A DNA stretch of 64,000 nucleotides from JAHBNG01 sp039028975 (lineage in GTDB: Bacteria; Chloroflexota; Anaerolineae; Caldilineales; Caldilineaceae): NCBI GenBank assembly GCA_039028975.1, contig JBCCHB010000065.1:1-64000 (forward strand). Reading direction: 5' to 3'. Below, piece by piece: positions 15,779 to 25,368 of this stretch. Under the pieces are notes generated by a model. It ran no database searches and was not told the origin of the DNA. It saw only the letters and a list, made by a program, of their open reading frames with translations. A program made the translations under genes and the position numbers. The stretch's first letter is position 1. Each line of letters begins with the position of its first letter.

Positions 15779-18334
15779 ATGACGCTAGCCCAAGTCCATC
15801 CCAAGCCCGAAATCATGAGTCCTGCTGGTTATTGGCCTCAGCTCCATGCAGCCATCGAAGCCGGAGCTGACGCGGTCTATTTTGGATTGCATCACTTCAC
15901 CGCCCGAGCCAAAGTCGGTTTTGACATGGTTGAACTGCCTGACGTGATGACAACCCTCCATCAACGGGGCGTGAAAGGGTACGTCACCTTTAATACGCTG
16001 GTCTTTGATCACGAATTGCTTGATGCCACCAAAGCCATCAGCCAGATTGCCAAGGCCGGTGCCGATTCGATTATCGTTCAGGATTTGGGCATGGCTCGAT
16101 TGGCGTCAGAAGTAGCACCAAATCTAGAAATTCACGGCAGCACCCAAATGAGCATCACCAGCGCGGAAGGTATCGAGCTGGCGCAGCAATTTGGCGTGAC
16201 TCGGGTTGTATTGGCCAGGGAGTTATCTTTAAAAGAGATTGCTGCCATTCGGGCCGCAACGGATTGTGAAGTTGAGATCTTTGTCCACGGTGCCCTCTGT
16301 GTCTCTTATTCCGGCCAATGCTTTTCGTCCGAAGCGTGGGGAGGGCGCAGTGCCAATCGAGGTCAGTGTGCCCAAGCCTGTCGTCTTCCATACGATCTGC
16401 TGGTTGACGACGTAGTCAAACCAATGGGCGATGCTCGGTATCTCCTCTCCCCAGGTGACCTTTACGCCCTTCATCAGATGCCGGAGATCGTCAAACTGGG
16501 CGTTTCCGCGCTCAAGATAGAGGGGCGCTACAAGAATGCTGATTATGTGGCGTTGACGACCAAAGCATACCGCCAAGCCGTCGATGAAGCGTGGGCAGAC
16601 CAGCCTCTAAGCATTACTCCCTTGGAAGAACTTCAGCTAACCCAAGTTTATTCACGAGGATTAGGGCCCCATTTTATTGCAGGAACCAATCACCAGAGTG
16701 TGGTTGAAGGGCGAGCACCCAGGCACCGAGGGGTTCTGGTCGGTCGCGTAACGGCTATCCAAGGCGATCGGGTTCTCGTCAAGTGCGAAAATGTAGAGGA
16801 GATCGCGCCCCTGAAACCAGGAGATGGTGTGGTCTTTGACGCAGCGGATTGGCGTTCACCCGAGGAGCCAGAAGAGGGTGGTCATCTATTCTATGTGGAT
16901 CGGGCGGGTGGTGGGCAGCTATCGTTGGCCTTTGGCTCGGGAAGCGTCAACGTAAACCGTATTCGCCCTGGCGATCTGCTATGGCGCACGCATGATCCGG
17001 GGTTGAGTAAGGTGGCCAAACTCTTTACGGATTCGTCGGCTCCGGTCCACAAACAACCTGTTCGGGTTGAGGTAACCGCCCATGAAGGTCAACGGCTTAA
17101 GATACAGTGGATCCTGAGCAGCAATCCAACAATTCAAGTTATGGTTCAATCAGACGAAGCGTTGGGCATGGCCGACAACCGAGTCGTCGACGAAAGCTAT
17201 CTGATGCAGCAACTTGGTCGATTGGGCAACAGTGCATATACATTAACTGAGCTGTCGCTGGAGGTTGAGGGAAAGCCATTTGTCCCCAGCTCACTACTCA
17301 ACAACCTAAGACGAAATGCCGTCGAGGTCCTGGCTAGTCAGCAGGCACAACGAGAAGTAGGCACCATCCATGATCCCTACAAAGCCTATATGGATGTGGT
17401 AGAAGAGCTGGAAACCGTTACCGCCATTTCCTCCGGAGCGCGCCTTGGTGTAGAGCCAACAAGCAACAGGCCCAGGCTACATTTACTCGTCCGTACACCA
17501 CAACAGCTGGAGGCAGCACTCACTCTTGCGCCAGAGAGCATTACCCTGGATTATTTGGATCTTTATGGTCTACGTCCTTCGGTGGAAAAAGTACGGCACC
17601 AGGGAATCACGGTCCGGGTGGCTAGCCCCCGCATTCTGAAACCAGCAGAGCAGCGCATCGTCAACTTTTTGCTTCGACTTGATGCCCAGATTCTCATTCG
17701 CTCGGCAGGACTGCTACAGGCACTGCGCCAGAAAGAACATCCACACCTCATTGGCGACTTCAGCCTCAACGCGTCAAATCTGGTCACATCAGAGCTGCTG
17801 CTAGAGCTAGGTTTGGAGAAGATAACACCTACCCATGATCTAAATGGTGAGCAGGTAGCCGAGTTGGCTCAGAATATTGGACCAGAGAAGCTCGAAGTTG
17901 TGGCCTACCACCATCTACCGGTCTTCCACACAGAACATTGTGTCTTCTGTCGGTTTCTATCCGACGGAACAAGCTATCTTGATTGTGGCAAACCGTGTGA
18001 GGAGCATAAGGTATCCTTGCGTGATATTCAAGGGCGTACCCATCCTGTCATGGCTGATGTTGGCTGCCGCAACACAGTCTTTGGTGCAGAAGCACAAGTA
18101 GCGGATCCTCATCTACGGCGGTGGCTAGAGGTTGGTATTCAGGATCTCCGGCTCGAATTCGTTCATGAGTCTCCCCAAGAAGTGACCGAGATTGTTCAAG
18201 CGTTCCGTCAAATTACGGAAGAGAATGCTGATTTCCAACAACTGGGAGAGCATCTACGCCAGATTGCACCGCAAGGCATTACTGAAGGTAGCTTATTTGT
18301 GCCAGAGAATTATCTGGAGCTGACGCCTGTTTGA
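15779..18334 (+). CDS. Peptidase U32 family protein, RlhA/TrhP-like RNA hydroxylase type
   Basis: I prefer the ATG at 15779 over an in-frame TTG at 15761; this gives 851 residues, longer than E. coli RlhA (about 650). The N-terminal half is the U32 domain: PEIMSPAGYWPQLHAAIEAGADAVYFGL, GVKGYVTFNTL, IFVHGALCVSYSGQC and a Cys-rich GQCAQACRLPY. These cysteines bind an Fe-S cluster in the RNA-hydroxylating members, which modify 23S rRNA C2501 (RlhA) or tRNA U34 (TrhP). The C-terminal half has a second Cys-rich stretch (HCVFC, CGKPCEEH). A role as an RNA 5-hydroxylase is inferred from family membership; the target cannot be chosen from sequence. Confidence 0.75.
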   Translation: MTLAQVHPKPEIMSPAGYWPQLHAAIEAGADAVYFGLHHFTARAKVGFDMVELPDVMTTLHQRGVKGYVTFNTLVFDHELLDATKAISQIAKAGADSIIVQDLGMARLASEVAPNLEIHGSTQMSITSAEGIELAQQFGVTRVVLARELSLKEIAAIRAATDCEVEIFVHGALCVSYSGQCFSSEAWGGRSANRGQCAQACRLPYDLLVDDVVKPMGDARYLLSPGDLYALHQMPEIVKLGVSALKIEGRYKNADYVALTTKAYRQAVDEAWADQPLSITPLEELQLTQVYSRGLGPHFIAGTNHQSVVEGRAPRHRGVLVGRVTAIQGDRVLVKCENVEEIAPLKPGDGVVFDAADWRSPEEPEEGGHLFYVDRAGGGQLSLAFGSGSVNVNRIRPGDLLWRTHDPGLSKVAKLFTDSSAPVHKQPVRVEVTAHEGQRLKIQWILSSNPTIQVMVQSDEALGMADNRVVDESYLMQQLGRLGNSAYTLTELSLEVEGKPFVPSSLLNNLRRNAVEVLASQQAQREVGTIHDPYKAYMDVVEELETVTAISSGARLGVEPTSNRPRLHLLVRTPQQLEAALTLAPESITLDYLDLYGLRPSVEKVRHQGITVRVASPRILKPAEQRIVNFLLRLDAQILIRSAGLLQALRQKEHPHLIGDFSLNASNLVTSELLLELGLEKITPTHDLNGEQVAELAQNIGPEKLEVVAYHHLPVFHTEHCVFCRFLSDGTSYLDCGKPCEEHKVSLRDIQGRTHPVMADVGCRNTVFGAEAQVADPHLRRWLEVGIQDLRLEFVHESPQEVTEIVQAFRQITEENADFQQLGEHLRQIAPQGITEGSLFVPENYLELTPV

Positions 18335-18580
18335 GCCCACAAAGCAAATCGCCAAACAGACAAATCGATGTCCTCTCTGTCTAGCGAGGTTCCGTCTCAG
18401 ATCCATAAGTAGTTCATCACACGGATAGGAGGAACATGGACCGGTGAAATAGAAAGTCCGCGTTCTCTTCCGTCCGGTGGGATAAAACTTGACTCAAATT
18501 CATTGACCTTTCCCTCTCTGGGCTTCTAGGCTGAGTGGGTGATGAGACAAAATGCATCGAGAAGATAGATCAAGAAAGCG

Positions 18581-19684
18581 ATGAAAGACAAACTCCTGTT
18601 TACCCCAGGTCCGCTCACGACCAGTGCAACAGTTAAAGAAGCCATGTTACGCGATTTTGGCTCCCGTGATTTCGAGTTCATCCAGATTGTTCAGGAGATT
18701 CGTAAACGACTATTGGCCATCGGTGAGGTTGAATCGCCCAGGTATGAGGCTATCCTCATGCAAGGGAGTGGAACGTTTGGTTTGGAAGCGGTGCTCTCAT
18801 CTACGGTTTCAGCAGAGGGCAAGGTTCTTTCAATCGTCAACGGATCCTACGGGAAACGCATCACGCAAATCGCCCAGGTACTCAAGATTCCCGTCCACAT
18901 CTATCAGGTGTCTGAGATGGCCCAACCCAGCCCACTAGAGGTTAAGCAGATTCTGGCTGCGGATCCGGCCATTACCCATGTTGTTATGGCCCACTGTGAA
19001 ACGACCAGTGGCATTATGAATCCGGTACAGGCAGTTGGAGATGTGGTGGCCCAACAGCAGAGAATCTACTTTGTGGATGCCATGAGCACCTTTGGCGCAG
19101 TTCCTCTGGATTTGGCAGAATCTCATATTGATTATCTAGTCTCCTCAGCCAATAAGTGCATCGAAGGGGTGCCGGGCTTCTCATTTGTGCTGGCGCGTCG
19201 AGACCAGCTTTTGGAGACGGAAGGCTATGCCCGAAGCCTCAGCTTTGATCTACTGGCCCAGTGGAAAGGGCTAGAAGGCAATGGCCAATTCCGCTTTACG
19301 CCACCCACCCATACACTGCTGGCATTCTATCAGGCCCTGCTTGAATTAGAAGAGGAGGGAGGTGTCTTAGGGAGGGCTGCCCGATACCGCAAGAATCATG
19401 AAACCTTGGTGGCGGGAATGAGGGAGCTTGGCTTCCGCGAATATTTGGCACAAGACGATCAAGGTTATATTATTACGTCGTTTCATTATCCAACACATCC
19501 AAACTTTTCCTTTGAACCCTTTTATCAACGGTTAAACGAGCGCAATCTGGTCATCTACCCAGGCAAGGTCAGCGATGCCGACTGCTTCCGTATTGGCAAT
19601 ATTGGTCGGCTCTTTGTAGAGGATGTGGAGCAGTTGCTCCAGGCGCTCCAGGGCGTGCTAACAGATATGGAAATTCAACTTTAA
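18581..19684 (+). CDS. PhnW-like 2-aminoethylphosphonate:pyruvate aminotransferase
   Basis: The 367-residue PLP enzyme belongs to the class V aminotransferase group of PhnW, which interconverts 2-aminoethylphosphonate and phosphonoacetaldehyde with pyruvate/alanine. It begins LLFTPGPLTTSATVKEAM, and the PLP lysine is K192 in SSANKCIEGVPGF, with D166 in FVDAMST. It ends with TAA directly abutting the ATG of the next gene (threonine synthase), so the two are translationally coupled. No PEP mutase or phosphonatase is visible nearby, so the amino acceptor could also be another small aldehyde or keto acid. Family assignment is firm; the substrate is an inference. Confidence 0.75.
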   Translation: MKDKLLFTPGPLTTSATVKEAMLRDFGSRDFEFIQIVQEIRKRLLAIGEVESPRYEAILMQGSGTFGLEAVLSSTVSAEGKVLSIVNGSYGKRITQIAQVLKIPVHIYQVSEMAQPSPLEVKQILAADPAITHVVMAHCETTSGIMNPVQAVGDVVAQQQRIYFVDAMSTFGAVPLDLAESHIDYLVSSANKCIEGVPGFSFVLARRDQLLETEGYARSLSFDLLAQWKGLEGNGQFRFTPPTHTLLAFYQALLELEEEGGVLGRAARYRKNHETLVAGMRELGFREYLAQDDQGYIITSFHYPTHPNFSFEPFYQRLNERNLVIYPGKVSDADCFRIGNIGRLFVEDVEQLLQALQGVLTDMEIQL

Positions 19685-21022
19685 ATGAACACGTCGCCAA
19701 GTGAAGAGACCTACTTTCGCTGCTTCCGGGGCTGTTCCGGCAAGCACTCAATCTACGAAATCATCTACACCTGCCCCACCTGTGGAGGATTGCTTGAGGT
19801 ATACCATGAGCGGGAGCCGCTACAGCGCCTCAATGGGTATCAGTGGCAGAGCCTCATCGACAGGCGGGCCGGACGGACAGCTTGGCCTTATGGTAGTGGC
19901 GTCTGGGCCATGCGCGAATGGGTTATCCCCACGCTGCGAGATGAAAATGTAGTTAGCATGTATGAGGGGAATACCAATCTCTTTTGGGCTGAACGGCTTG
20001 GCAAGCAGATTGGCGTTCCGGATCTCTGGCTCAAGCTTTGCGGAAACAGCCACACAGGAAGCTTCAAAGATTTGGGCATGACAGTCCTGGTTAGCGTGGT
20101 CAAACAGATGATGGCAGAAGGAAGTTCGGTTCAGGCTGTGGCTTGTGCCAGCACGGGAGACACGAGTGCAGCGCTGGCGGCTTATGCGGCTTATGCCGGG
20201 ATTCCTTCGATTATCTTTCTCCCAGCCGGGAAGGTCAGTACAGCCCAGCTTATTCAGCCCGTCTCAAATGGTGCCCACGTGCTGGCACTGGATACCGATT
20301 TCGACGGCTGCATGAAGATTGTTAAAGAGGTAACCCAGGACAATTCCATCTATCTGGCCAACTCGATGAACAGCTTACGAATTGAGGGCCAGAAGACGGT
20401 TGCCATTGAAATCTTACGTCAGTTTGATTGGGAGGTACCTGATTGGATTATAATTCCAGTGGGCAATCTGGGAAATATCAGCGCTTTATACAAAGGACTC
20501 AAACTGATGCAAGATCTGGGCATCATCAACAGATTGCCCCGATTGGTCGCAGCCCAGGCAGCCTATGCCAATCCTCTTTACCAGAGCTTCAAAGTGGATT
20601 TTAAAGAGAAAAAGACCATGACAGCCCAAGAGACCCTGGCTACGGCCATCCGCATCGGTGATCCGGTCTCGTATGAAAAGGCGGTTCAAGCCATCCAGGA
20701 GACCAACGGCATTGTTGAGCAGGCGACTGAACATGAACTTGCCCATGCCGCGGTTGTCTCGGATCTGACGGGTATGTATGCCTGTCCTCATACGGGCGTC
20801 GCCTTGGCCGTTCTTTTCAAATTGGTCAATCAAGGGCTGATCAAAAAATCAGAGAGAACGGTGGTCATTAGCACGGCTCATGGACTCAAGTTCACCCAAT
20901 TCAAGGTGGGCTACCATGAAGGACAGCTCAATGAAGTGGAGAGTGAATTGGCCAATCCACCGGTTTACCTACCAGCCGATGTTGGTGCGGTGCGCGAGAC
21001 GATTGCGGAGCGGATTGGGTAA
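19685..21022 (+). CDS. thrC: Threonine synthase
   Basis: The 445-residue PLP enzyme converts O-phosphohomoserine to threonine. It has an N-terminal zinc-ribbon-like Cys set (C13, C17, C30, C33), SMYEGNTNLF, and the PLP lysine K128 in SHTGSFKDLGMT. GDTSAALAAYAAYAG and IIIPVGNLGN are characteristic. A related activity on another phosphorylated amino acid cannot be excluded because of the coupled PhnW-like partner. The gene begins immediately after the previous stop, without a separate ribosome-binding site. Confidence 0.85.
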   Translation: MNTSPSEETYFRCFRGCSGKHSIYEIIYTCPTCGGLLEVYHEREPLQRLNGYQWQSLIDRRAGRTAWPYGSGVWAMREWVIPTLRDENVVSMYEGNTNLFWAERLGKQIGVPDLWLKLCGNSHTGSFKDLGMTVLVSVVKQMMAEGSSVQAVACASTGDTSAALAAYAAYAGIPSIIFLPAGKVSTAQLIQPVSNGAHVLALDTDFDGCMKIVKEVTQDNSIYLANSMNSLRIEGQKTVAIEILRQFDWEVPDWIIIPVGNLGNISALYKGLKLMQDLGIINRLPRLVAAQAAYANPLYQSFKVDFKEKKTMTAQETLATAIRIGDPVSYEKAVQAIQETNGIVEQATEHELAHAAVVSDLTGMYACPHTGVALAVLFKLVNQGLIKKSERTVVISTAHGLKFTQFKVGYHEGQLNEVESELANPPVYLPADVGAVRETIAERIG

Positions 21023-21026
21023 GTGG

Positions 21027-21074
21027 TCCAGAGTCCAGAGTCCGTGGTCCGTGGTCCGTGGTCCGTGGTCCGTT
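21027..21074 (+). repeat. Tandem GTCCAGAGTCC / GTCCGTG array
   Basis: Directly after the threonine synthase stop come copies of GTCCAGA and GTCCGTG (four near-identical GTCCGTG units). It is the same array family as at 7551 and 56849. Confidence 0.8.
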
Positions 21075-21158
21075 AAAAAGTTTAGTTAGGTTGTCAGTTA
21101 TTGATAACAGTGGTTTTCTTTGAGGGATTAGGTGAGAAGAGGAGCATGGTGGTGTGCT

Positions 21159-21974
21159 ATGACGCTACAAGAGTATCTGGTAAGAATTGATTATTCGGGT
21201 CCGCTTGAGCCATCCAAAGAGGTTCTTTTTGCTCTGCATCGCGCCCATTTAAATGCGATCTCCTATGAGAACCTAGATATCCACTTAGGCCGCCCGGTTA
21301 CGCTTGATTTGAAGCAGATCTTTGATAAGATTGTGAAACGACATCGCGGTGGCTGGTGCTTTGAGATGAATGGACTCTTTGCCTGGGCATTAAGCGAAAT
21401 CGGCTTTGAGGTAACTATGCTGGCGGCAACTGTGGCTCGCGCTTGGCGCACGGATACTCGGGAAGGCGATCACCTCATTCTGTTGGTTGCTCTAGACCAA
21501 ACCTATTTGGCAGATGTTGGATTTGGCACAGGGTTTCTGGAGCCGATTCCGCTGGCTGCAGGGAATTATAAGCAAGGGATGCTTGAGATTGGGTTACGTA
21601 AAGAGGCGAGTCGCTGGCTCTTTGAGAACGATCCGATGGTTGGGCCAGGCTATGACTTTACAATATCCCCTGTTGCGTACAGTGATTTTGCTGAACAATG
21701 TCAGTGGCTACAAAGTGCGCCAGAATCTGGGTTTGTCTCCAAAATTGTCTGTCATCGCGTCTTTCCAAAACGGATTCTCTCTTTACGAGGTGCCGTACTC
21801 AAGGATGTTCAGCAAAGTGGGGCGGAGCACACCATCATAAAAGGCGCAGACCACTTTGTTAGCCTTGTGCAGGATGAGTTCGATCTGGCCGTGCCTGAAA
21901 TTGCAGAAATTTGGCCAACTGTATGGCAAGGACATGTGGAGTGGCTGAAGGAGAATCCGGATGCACTTAGTTAA
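21159..21974 (+). CDS. Arylamine N-acetyltransferase
   Basis: The Cys-His-Asp triad of the NAT family is present: C67 in RGGWCFEMNG, H105 in GDHLILLV and D119 in ADVGFG, counted from the ATG at 21159. The GTG at 21132 would add nine residues (MRRGAWWCA) and has a better-placed AGGGA, but MTLQEYLVRIDYSGP fits the family N-terminus, so I choose ATG. The 271-residue length is normal for the family. These enzymes transfer acetyl from acetyl-CoA to aromatic amines and hydrazines; a natural substrate is not evident here. It follows a tandem array and precedes trmB. Confidence 0.85.
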   Translation: MTLQEYLVRIDYSGPLEPSKEVLFALHRAHLNAISYENLDIHLGRPVTLDLKQIFDKIVKRHRGGWCFEMNGLFAWALSEIGFEVTMLAATVARAWRTDTREGDHLILLVALDQTYLADVGFGTGFLEPIPLAAGNYKQGMLEIGLRKEASRWLFENDPMVGPGYDFTISPVAYSDFAEQCQWLQSAPESGFVSKIVCHRVFPKRILSLRGAVLKDVQQSGAEHTIIKGADHFVSLVQDEFDLAVPEIAEIWPTVWQGHVEWLKENPDALS

Positions 21975-22030
21975 AAGAGTACAAGTTAAGAAATGCTTTG
22001 CATATATCTTATAGAACCTACCCCCATCAC

Positions 22031-22831
22031 ATGTCAAATGATCACACCATCAATTTAACCTACCACAGCACCTCCTTCTCCCAAGGCAAAATGGACTTTA
22101 CTTGGGAAGAGCTGACCGATGAGGAGCGCTCTCGGGCCTATGCAGATTGGGAAATGGGCAAAGGTCTCATTGGTGGCGATCCTCGTAAAATTCCTAATTC
22201 GGATAGACTGCCGGATTGGGGCGTTGGTCACCCTTTTGTCCGAGCGTTGGCTTTGGGTGATAAACGAAGTGCGGCTGTGGATGATCTCCAACGAGTACTC
22301 TCCTCTGATGTGCCAATCGAGATCGAAATTGGCTTTGGGCGAGGCGATTTTCTTCTGGATCGGGCAGAAAGATACCCTGCGAGGAACTTTCTGGGTTATG
22401 AAGTGAAGACCAAAGCAACCCGCCTCTGTCTCCAACGGGTTGCGAAAATGGGTCTCTCGAATCTCTGGATCAGTGATGATGATGTGCGCTTTAGCCTGCC
22501 GCGCCTTATTCCTGATGATCGGCTAAGCATGGTTCATGTTCTCTTTCCGGATCCTTGGTGGAAGGATCAGCATCGGGTCAAGCGCCTCTTTTCCCCTCCT
22601 TTTGTGGATCTACTAGCGGAGAAATTGGCCTCCAATGGACTCCTTTACTTCAAAAGTGACGTCCAGGAATATGGTGAACTGGTCCGCTATCTCTTGAGTC
22701 ACCACCGAGCGTTTGCCGATCATGATCCAAATCTGGCAGCCCAGATTGGGGACTTTGCACCCACCCATCGCGAATTTTGGTGCCATGCCCACGATAAGCC
22801 CTTTTATGCTTACTACTTTCAGAAAAAGTGA
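22031..22831 (+). CDS. trmB: tRNA (guanine-N7-)-methyltransferase
   Basis: The 266-residue protein (ATG 22031; an upstream TTG at 21998 is unlikely) has the TrmB SAM-binding sequence EIEIGFGRGDFLLDRAERYP and the typical HVLFPDPWWKDQH...KRLF stretch. It makes m7G46 in tRNA. The stop overlaps the GTG start of the next gene (GTGA). Confidence 0.9.
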   Translation: MSNDHTINLTYHSTSFSQGKMDFTWEELTDEERSRAYADWEMGKGLIGGDPRKIPNSDRLPDWGVGHPFVRALALGDKRSAAVDDLQRVLSSDVPIEIEIGFGRGDFLLDRAERYPARNFLGYEVKTKATRLCLQRVAKMGLSNLWISDDDVRFSLPRLIPDDRLSMVHVLFPDPWWKDQHRVKRLFSPPFVDLLAEKLASNGLLYFKSDVQEYGELVRYLLSHHRAFADHDPNLAAQIGDFAPTHREFWCHAHDKPFYAYYFQKK

Positions 22832-24075
22832 CTTCGGTGCGCTACCTACCTCTCGCAAAATGCCCAACGCTATCAGGTAAGCGAATTGCCCTCCGCGTCA
22901 CGCCTCAGGCTGAACGTGCCATTCGGAGCGGCCATCCGTGGCTCTTTGATCGAGCGATACAAGAAGAGAGCCATGTCGGTTTTCATGGTGATTTGGCCGT
23001 CATCTTCGACCGTAAGCGGCGCTTTTTGGCCATCGGCCTCTATGATCCCGATTCGCCACTTCGGGTACGGATTCTGCACCACGGAAAGCCAGCAACCATT
23101 GACTCAAGCTGGTTTCGACAGCGAATTGAAGATGCTTTCATCATTCGTAGGCACTTGCCTGCCACCGGCACGACCGGATATCGTCTGATTCATGGTGAAA
23201 ATGATGGTCTGCCGGGTTTGGTGGTGGATCGATATAATGGGACGCTGGTTGTCAAGCTCTATACGGCATCCTGGGCGGCTCATTTGGCTACGATTTTGGA
23301 TGAATTGTTAGCAGTACAAGAGTCTGAATGCGTCGTCTTGAGACTCAGCCGTGCCATTCAAGGCGTCGCTGAATCGTGGTGTCTTTCCGACGGGATGTTG
23401 CTTGTTGGCGCCGCGGTTGACGGTCCTGTGCTCTTTGAAGAAAATGGGCTGATCTTTGAAGCCGATCCAATCAAGGGCCAAAAGACGGGCTTCTTTCTCG
23501 ATCAGCGGGATAATCGAGCAGAGGTCGCCCAAATGGCCGCCGGAAAGCGAGTGCTCAACGTCTTTGCGTACAGTGGTGGTTTTTCCCTATATGCTGCGCG
23601 CGGTGGTGCCAAAGAGGTAACAAGTCTGGATATCAGCCAACATGCACTAAATGGGGCAGAGCGAAATTTCACCTACAATCTGGAAAGAGGTATCATATCG
23701 AAAGTTCCTCATCATCTTCTGAAAGCTGATGCCTTTCAGGCCCTGTCAGATTTGGCCCATTCTAAAAAATCGTATGAGATGGTCATTATTGATCCACCGG
23801 CCCTTGCCAAGCGCCAAAGCGAAGTCGAAAGAGCGCTTGCGGCCTACATGCGACTGGCTAAACTTGGATTGGATTTGCTGGCACCACAAGGGACCATCGT
23901 GTTGGCCTCCTGTTCCAGCCGGGTGGATGCGGATACGTTTTGCGAGGTGATGCACCGGGCAGCTCGTGAAACTGGTCGCCCATTGAATGAGATAAGGCGA
24001 ACAGAGCATCCAGTTGATCATCCGATCGGATTTAAAGAGGGGGCTTATCTGAAGTGTCTTTTTGCGACAGCTTGA
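22828..24075 (+). CDS. RlmI-like class I rRNA methyltransferase (PUA domain plus SAM domain)
   Basis: The 415-residue protein starts at a GTG overlapping the trmB stop by four bases. Residues ~15-85 form a PUA-like RNA-binding domain (RVTPQAERAIRSGHPWLFDRAI, FLAIGLYDP). The catalytic domain has the SAM-binding FAYSGGFSLYAARGGAKEVTSLDIS and the IIDPPALAK motif plus a Cys in LASCSSR. This is the layout of RlmI (m5C1962 of 23S rRNA). Target base is inferred from family. Confidence 0.85.
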   Translation: MTSVRYLPLAKCPTLSGKRIALRVTPQAERAIRSGHPWLFDRAIQEESHVGFHGDLAVIFDRKRRFLAIGLYDPDSPLRVRILHHGKPATIDSSWFRQRIEDAFIIRRHLPATGTTGYRLIHGENDGLPGLVVDRYNGTLVVKLYTASWAAHLATILDELLAVQESECVVLRLSRAIQGVAESWCLSDGMLLVGAAVDGPVLFEENGLIFEADPIKGQKTGFFLDQRDNRAEVAQMAAGKRVLNVFAYSGGFSLYAARGGAKEVTSLDISQHALNGAERNFTYNLERGIISKVPHHLLKADAFQALSDLAHSKKSYEMVIIDPPALAKRQSEVERALAAYMRLAKLGLDLLAPQGTIVLASCSSRVDADTFCEVMHRAARETGRPLNEIRRTEHPVDHPIGFKEGAYLKCLFATA

Positions 24076-24133
24076 GAGCTGGTTTTGCTCTGCTAAGAAG
24101 TGAAGTATAATAATCAAACTTTTCATTAAGGCC

Positions 24134-24220
24134 ATTCCACAGAATAAAATACTCGTGCCGGTACGACCTGCACGAGGGCATGCGAAGTGAGCAGATTATG
24201 GGTAATTATTTTTGTGGAAT
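24134..24220 (+). repeat. Nested inverted repeat upstream of aroB
   Basis: ATTCCACA (24134) pairs with TGTGGAAT (ends 24220), enclosing a perfect CTCGTGC/GCACGAG hairpin at 24152-24176. It occupies most of the 212-bp gap between rlmI-like and aroB. It could be a transcript leader structure or a mobile palindrome; it matches no riboswitch I know. Confidence 0.45.
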
Positions 24221-24287
24221 ATCCTACAGTAAAGGCTCAATATAGGTTCCAAAAAACCTGAACGGTTTCAACGAAAGAGTCGATTTG

Positions 24288-25367
24288 ATGACTAACATGA
24301 AGCGAATCGCAGTTGATAGCCCTACCGGCCGCTACGACATCTGCATCGGAGAGAATCTGCTCCAAGGGAGTGGTAGACTTCTGGAAGCATGCAAGTTAAG
24401 ACCCGGACCAGTGGCGGTTGTCTCCAATGAGATAATTGCCGAGCACCACTCGGACCGGCTATGCGAAGGGCTGAAAGGGGCAGGGTATGAACCACTGCTT
24501 TGCATTGTTCCTGAAGGTGAAGCCCACAAGACGTTGGCAACCATTGCAACCCTATACGATCGGTTTCTAACAGGCGGGCTAGATCGAAAAAGCCCTGTAC
24601 TTTCATTAGGTGGAGGCGTCATCGGTGACATGGCCGGCTTTGCGGCAGCTACCTATCTACGTGGGACGCCCTTTGTGCAGATTCCTACCTCGCTGCTGGC
24701 CATGGTCGACGCATCGGTTGGCGGTAAGACAGGTGTGGATCTGCCTCAGGGTAAGAATTTGGTTGGGGCCTTTAAGCAGCCAGAGCTAGTCATCATTGAT
24801 ATAGCCACCTTAAACACCTTACCGCCAGCCCAATTTAGAGCAGGCTTGGCCGAGGTGATCAAACATGGCATTATTGCCGACCCCCAACTCTTTGAGGGCA
24901 TTGAAGCCCACGGGCCAACGTCACTTGCGGCTCTGGTCTCAGATGCGGTCCAAGTGAAGGTAGATGTGGTTCAGGAGGATCCCTTTGAGCAGGGTCGCCG
25001 GGCAGTACTCAACTTGGGCCATACCTTTGGTCATGCAATTGAATGGACTAGTAAACTTGTTTTGGGCCATGGAGAGGCGGTTGCTGTGGGTATAGTCGCT
25101 GCGGCTCATCTTGCCGCGTCCATGGGGCGTTGTTCTGGCGAGACGGTTGAACGCATCATCAATATCCTAGACAAGGTAGAGTTACCGACCTCGGTCACTG
25201 GCTATCCGGTCGATGCCATCATGGATGCTATGTGGTACGATAAAAAACGCCAGGGCAAGAATATCCGCTTCATTATACCGCAGGCCATTGGAGATGTCGT
25301 CATTATTGACAATCCTGGCAATGAGTTGGTTCGGGCGGCAGTTGAGAAGGTCGTTCGATACGTGTAA
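24288..25367 (+). CDS. aroB: 3-dehydroquinate synthase
   Basis: The 359-residue protein (ATG 24288; a TTG at 24285 adds one residue) matches AroB, which makes 3-dehydroquinate from DAHP using NAD and a divalent metal in the shikimate pathway. Recognisable parts are LGGGVIGDMAGFAAATYLRG, MVDASVGGKTGVDLPQGKNLVGAF, EVIKHGIIAD and LGHTFGHAIEW. It is the first of three tightly packed genes. Confidence 0.93.
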   Translation: MTNMKRIAVDSPTGRYDICIGENLLQGSGRLLEACKLRPGPVAVVSNEIIAEHHSDRLCEGLKGAGYEPLLCIVPEGEAHKTLATIATLYDRFLTGGLDRKSPVLSLGGGVIGDMAGFAAATYLRGTPFVQIPTSLLAMVDASVGGKTGVDLPQGKNLVGAFKQPELVIIDIATLNTLPPAQFRAGLAEVIKHGIIADPQLFEGIEAHGPTSLAALVSDAVQVKVDVVQEDPFEQGRRAVLNLGHTFGHAIEWTSKLVLGHGEAVAVGIVAAAHLAASMGRCSGETVERIINILDKVELPTSVTGYPVDAIMDAMWYDKKRQGKNIRFIIPQAIGDVVIIDNPGNELVRAAVEKVVRYV

Positions 25368-25368
25368 G

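Noticed and set aside
18335..18580. Possible T-box or riboswitch before the PhnW-like gene
   Set aside because: A weak ACCGGTG/CACCGG-type pairing exists, but the T-box core TGGxACCGCG and other known cores are missing.
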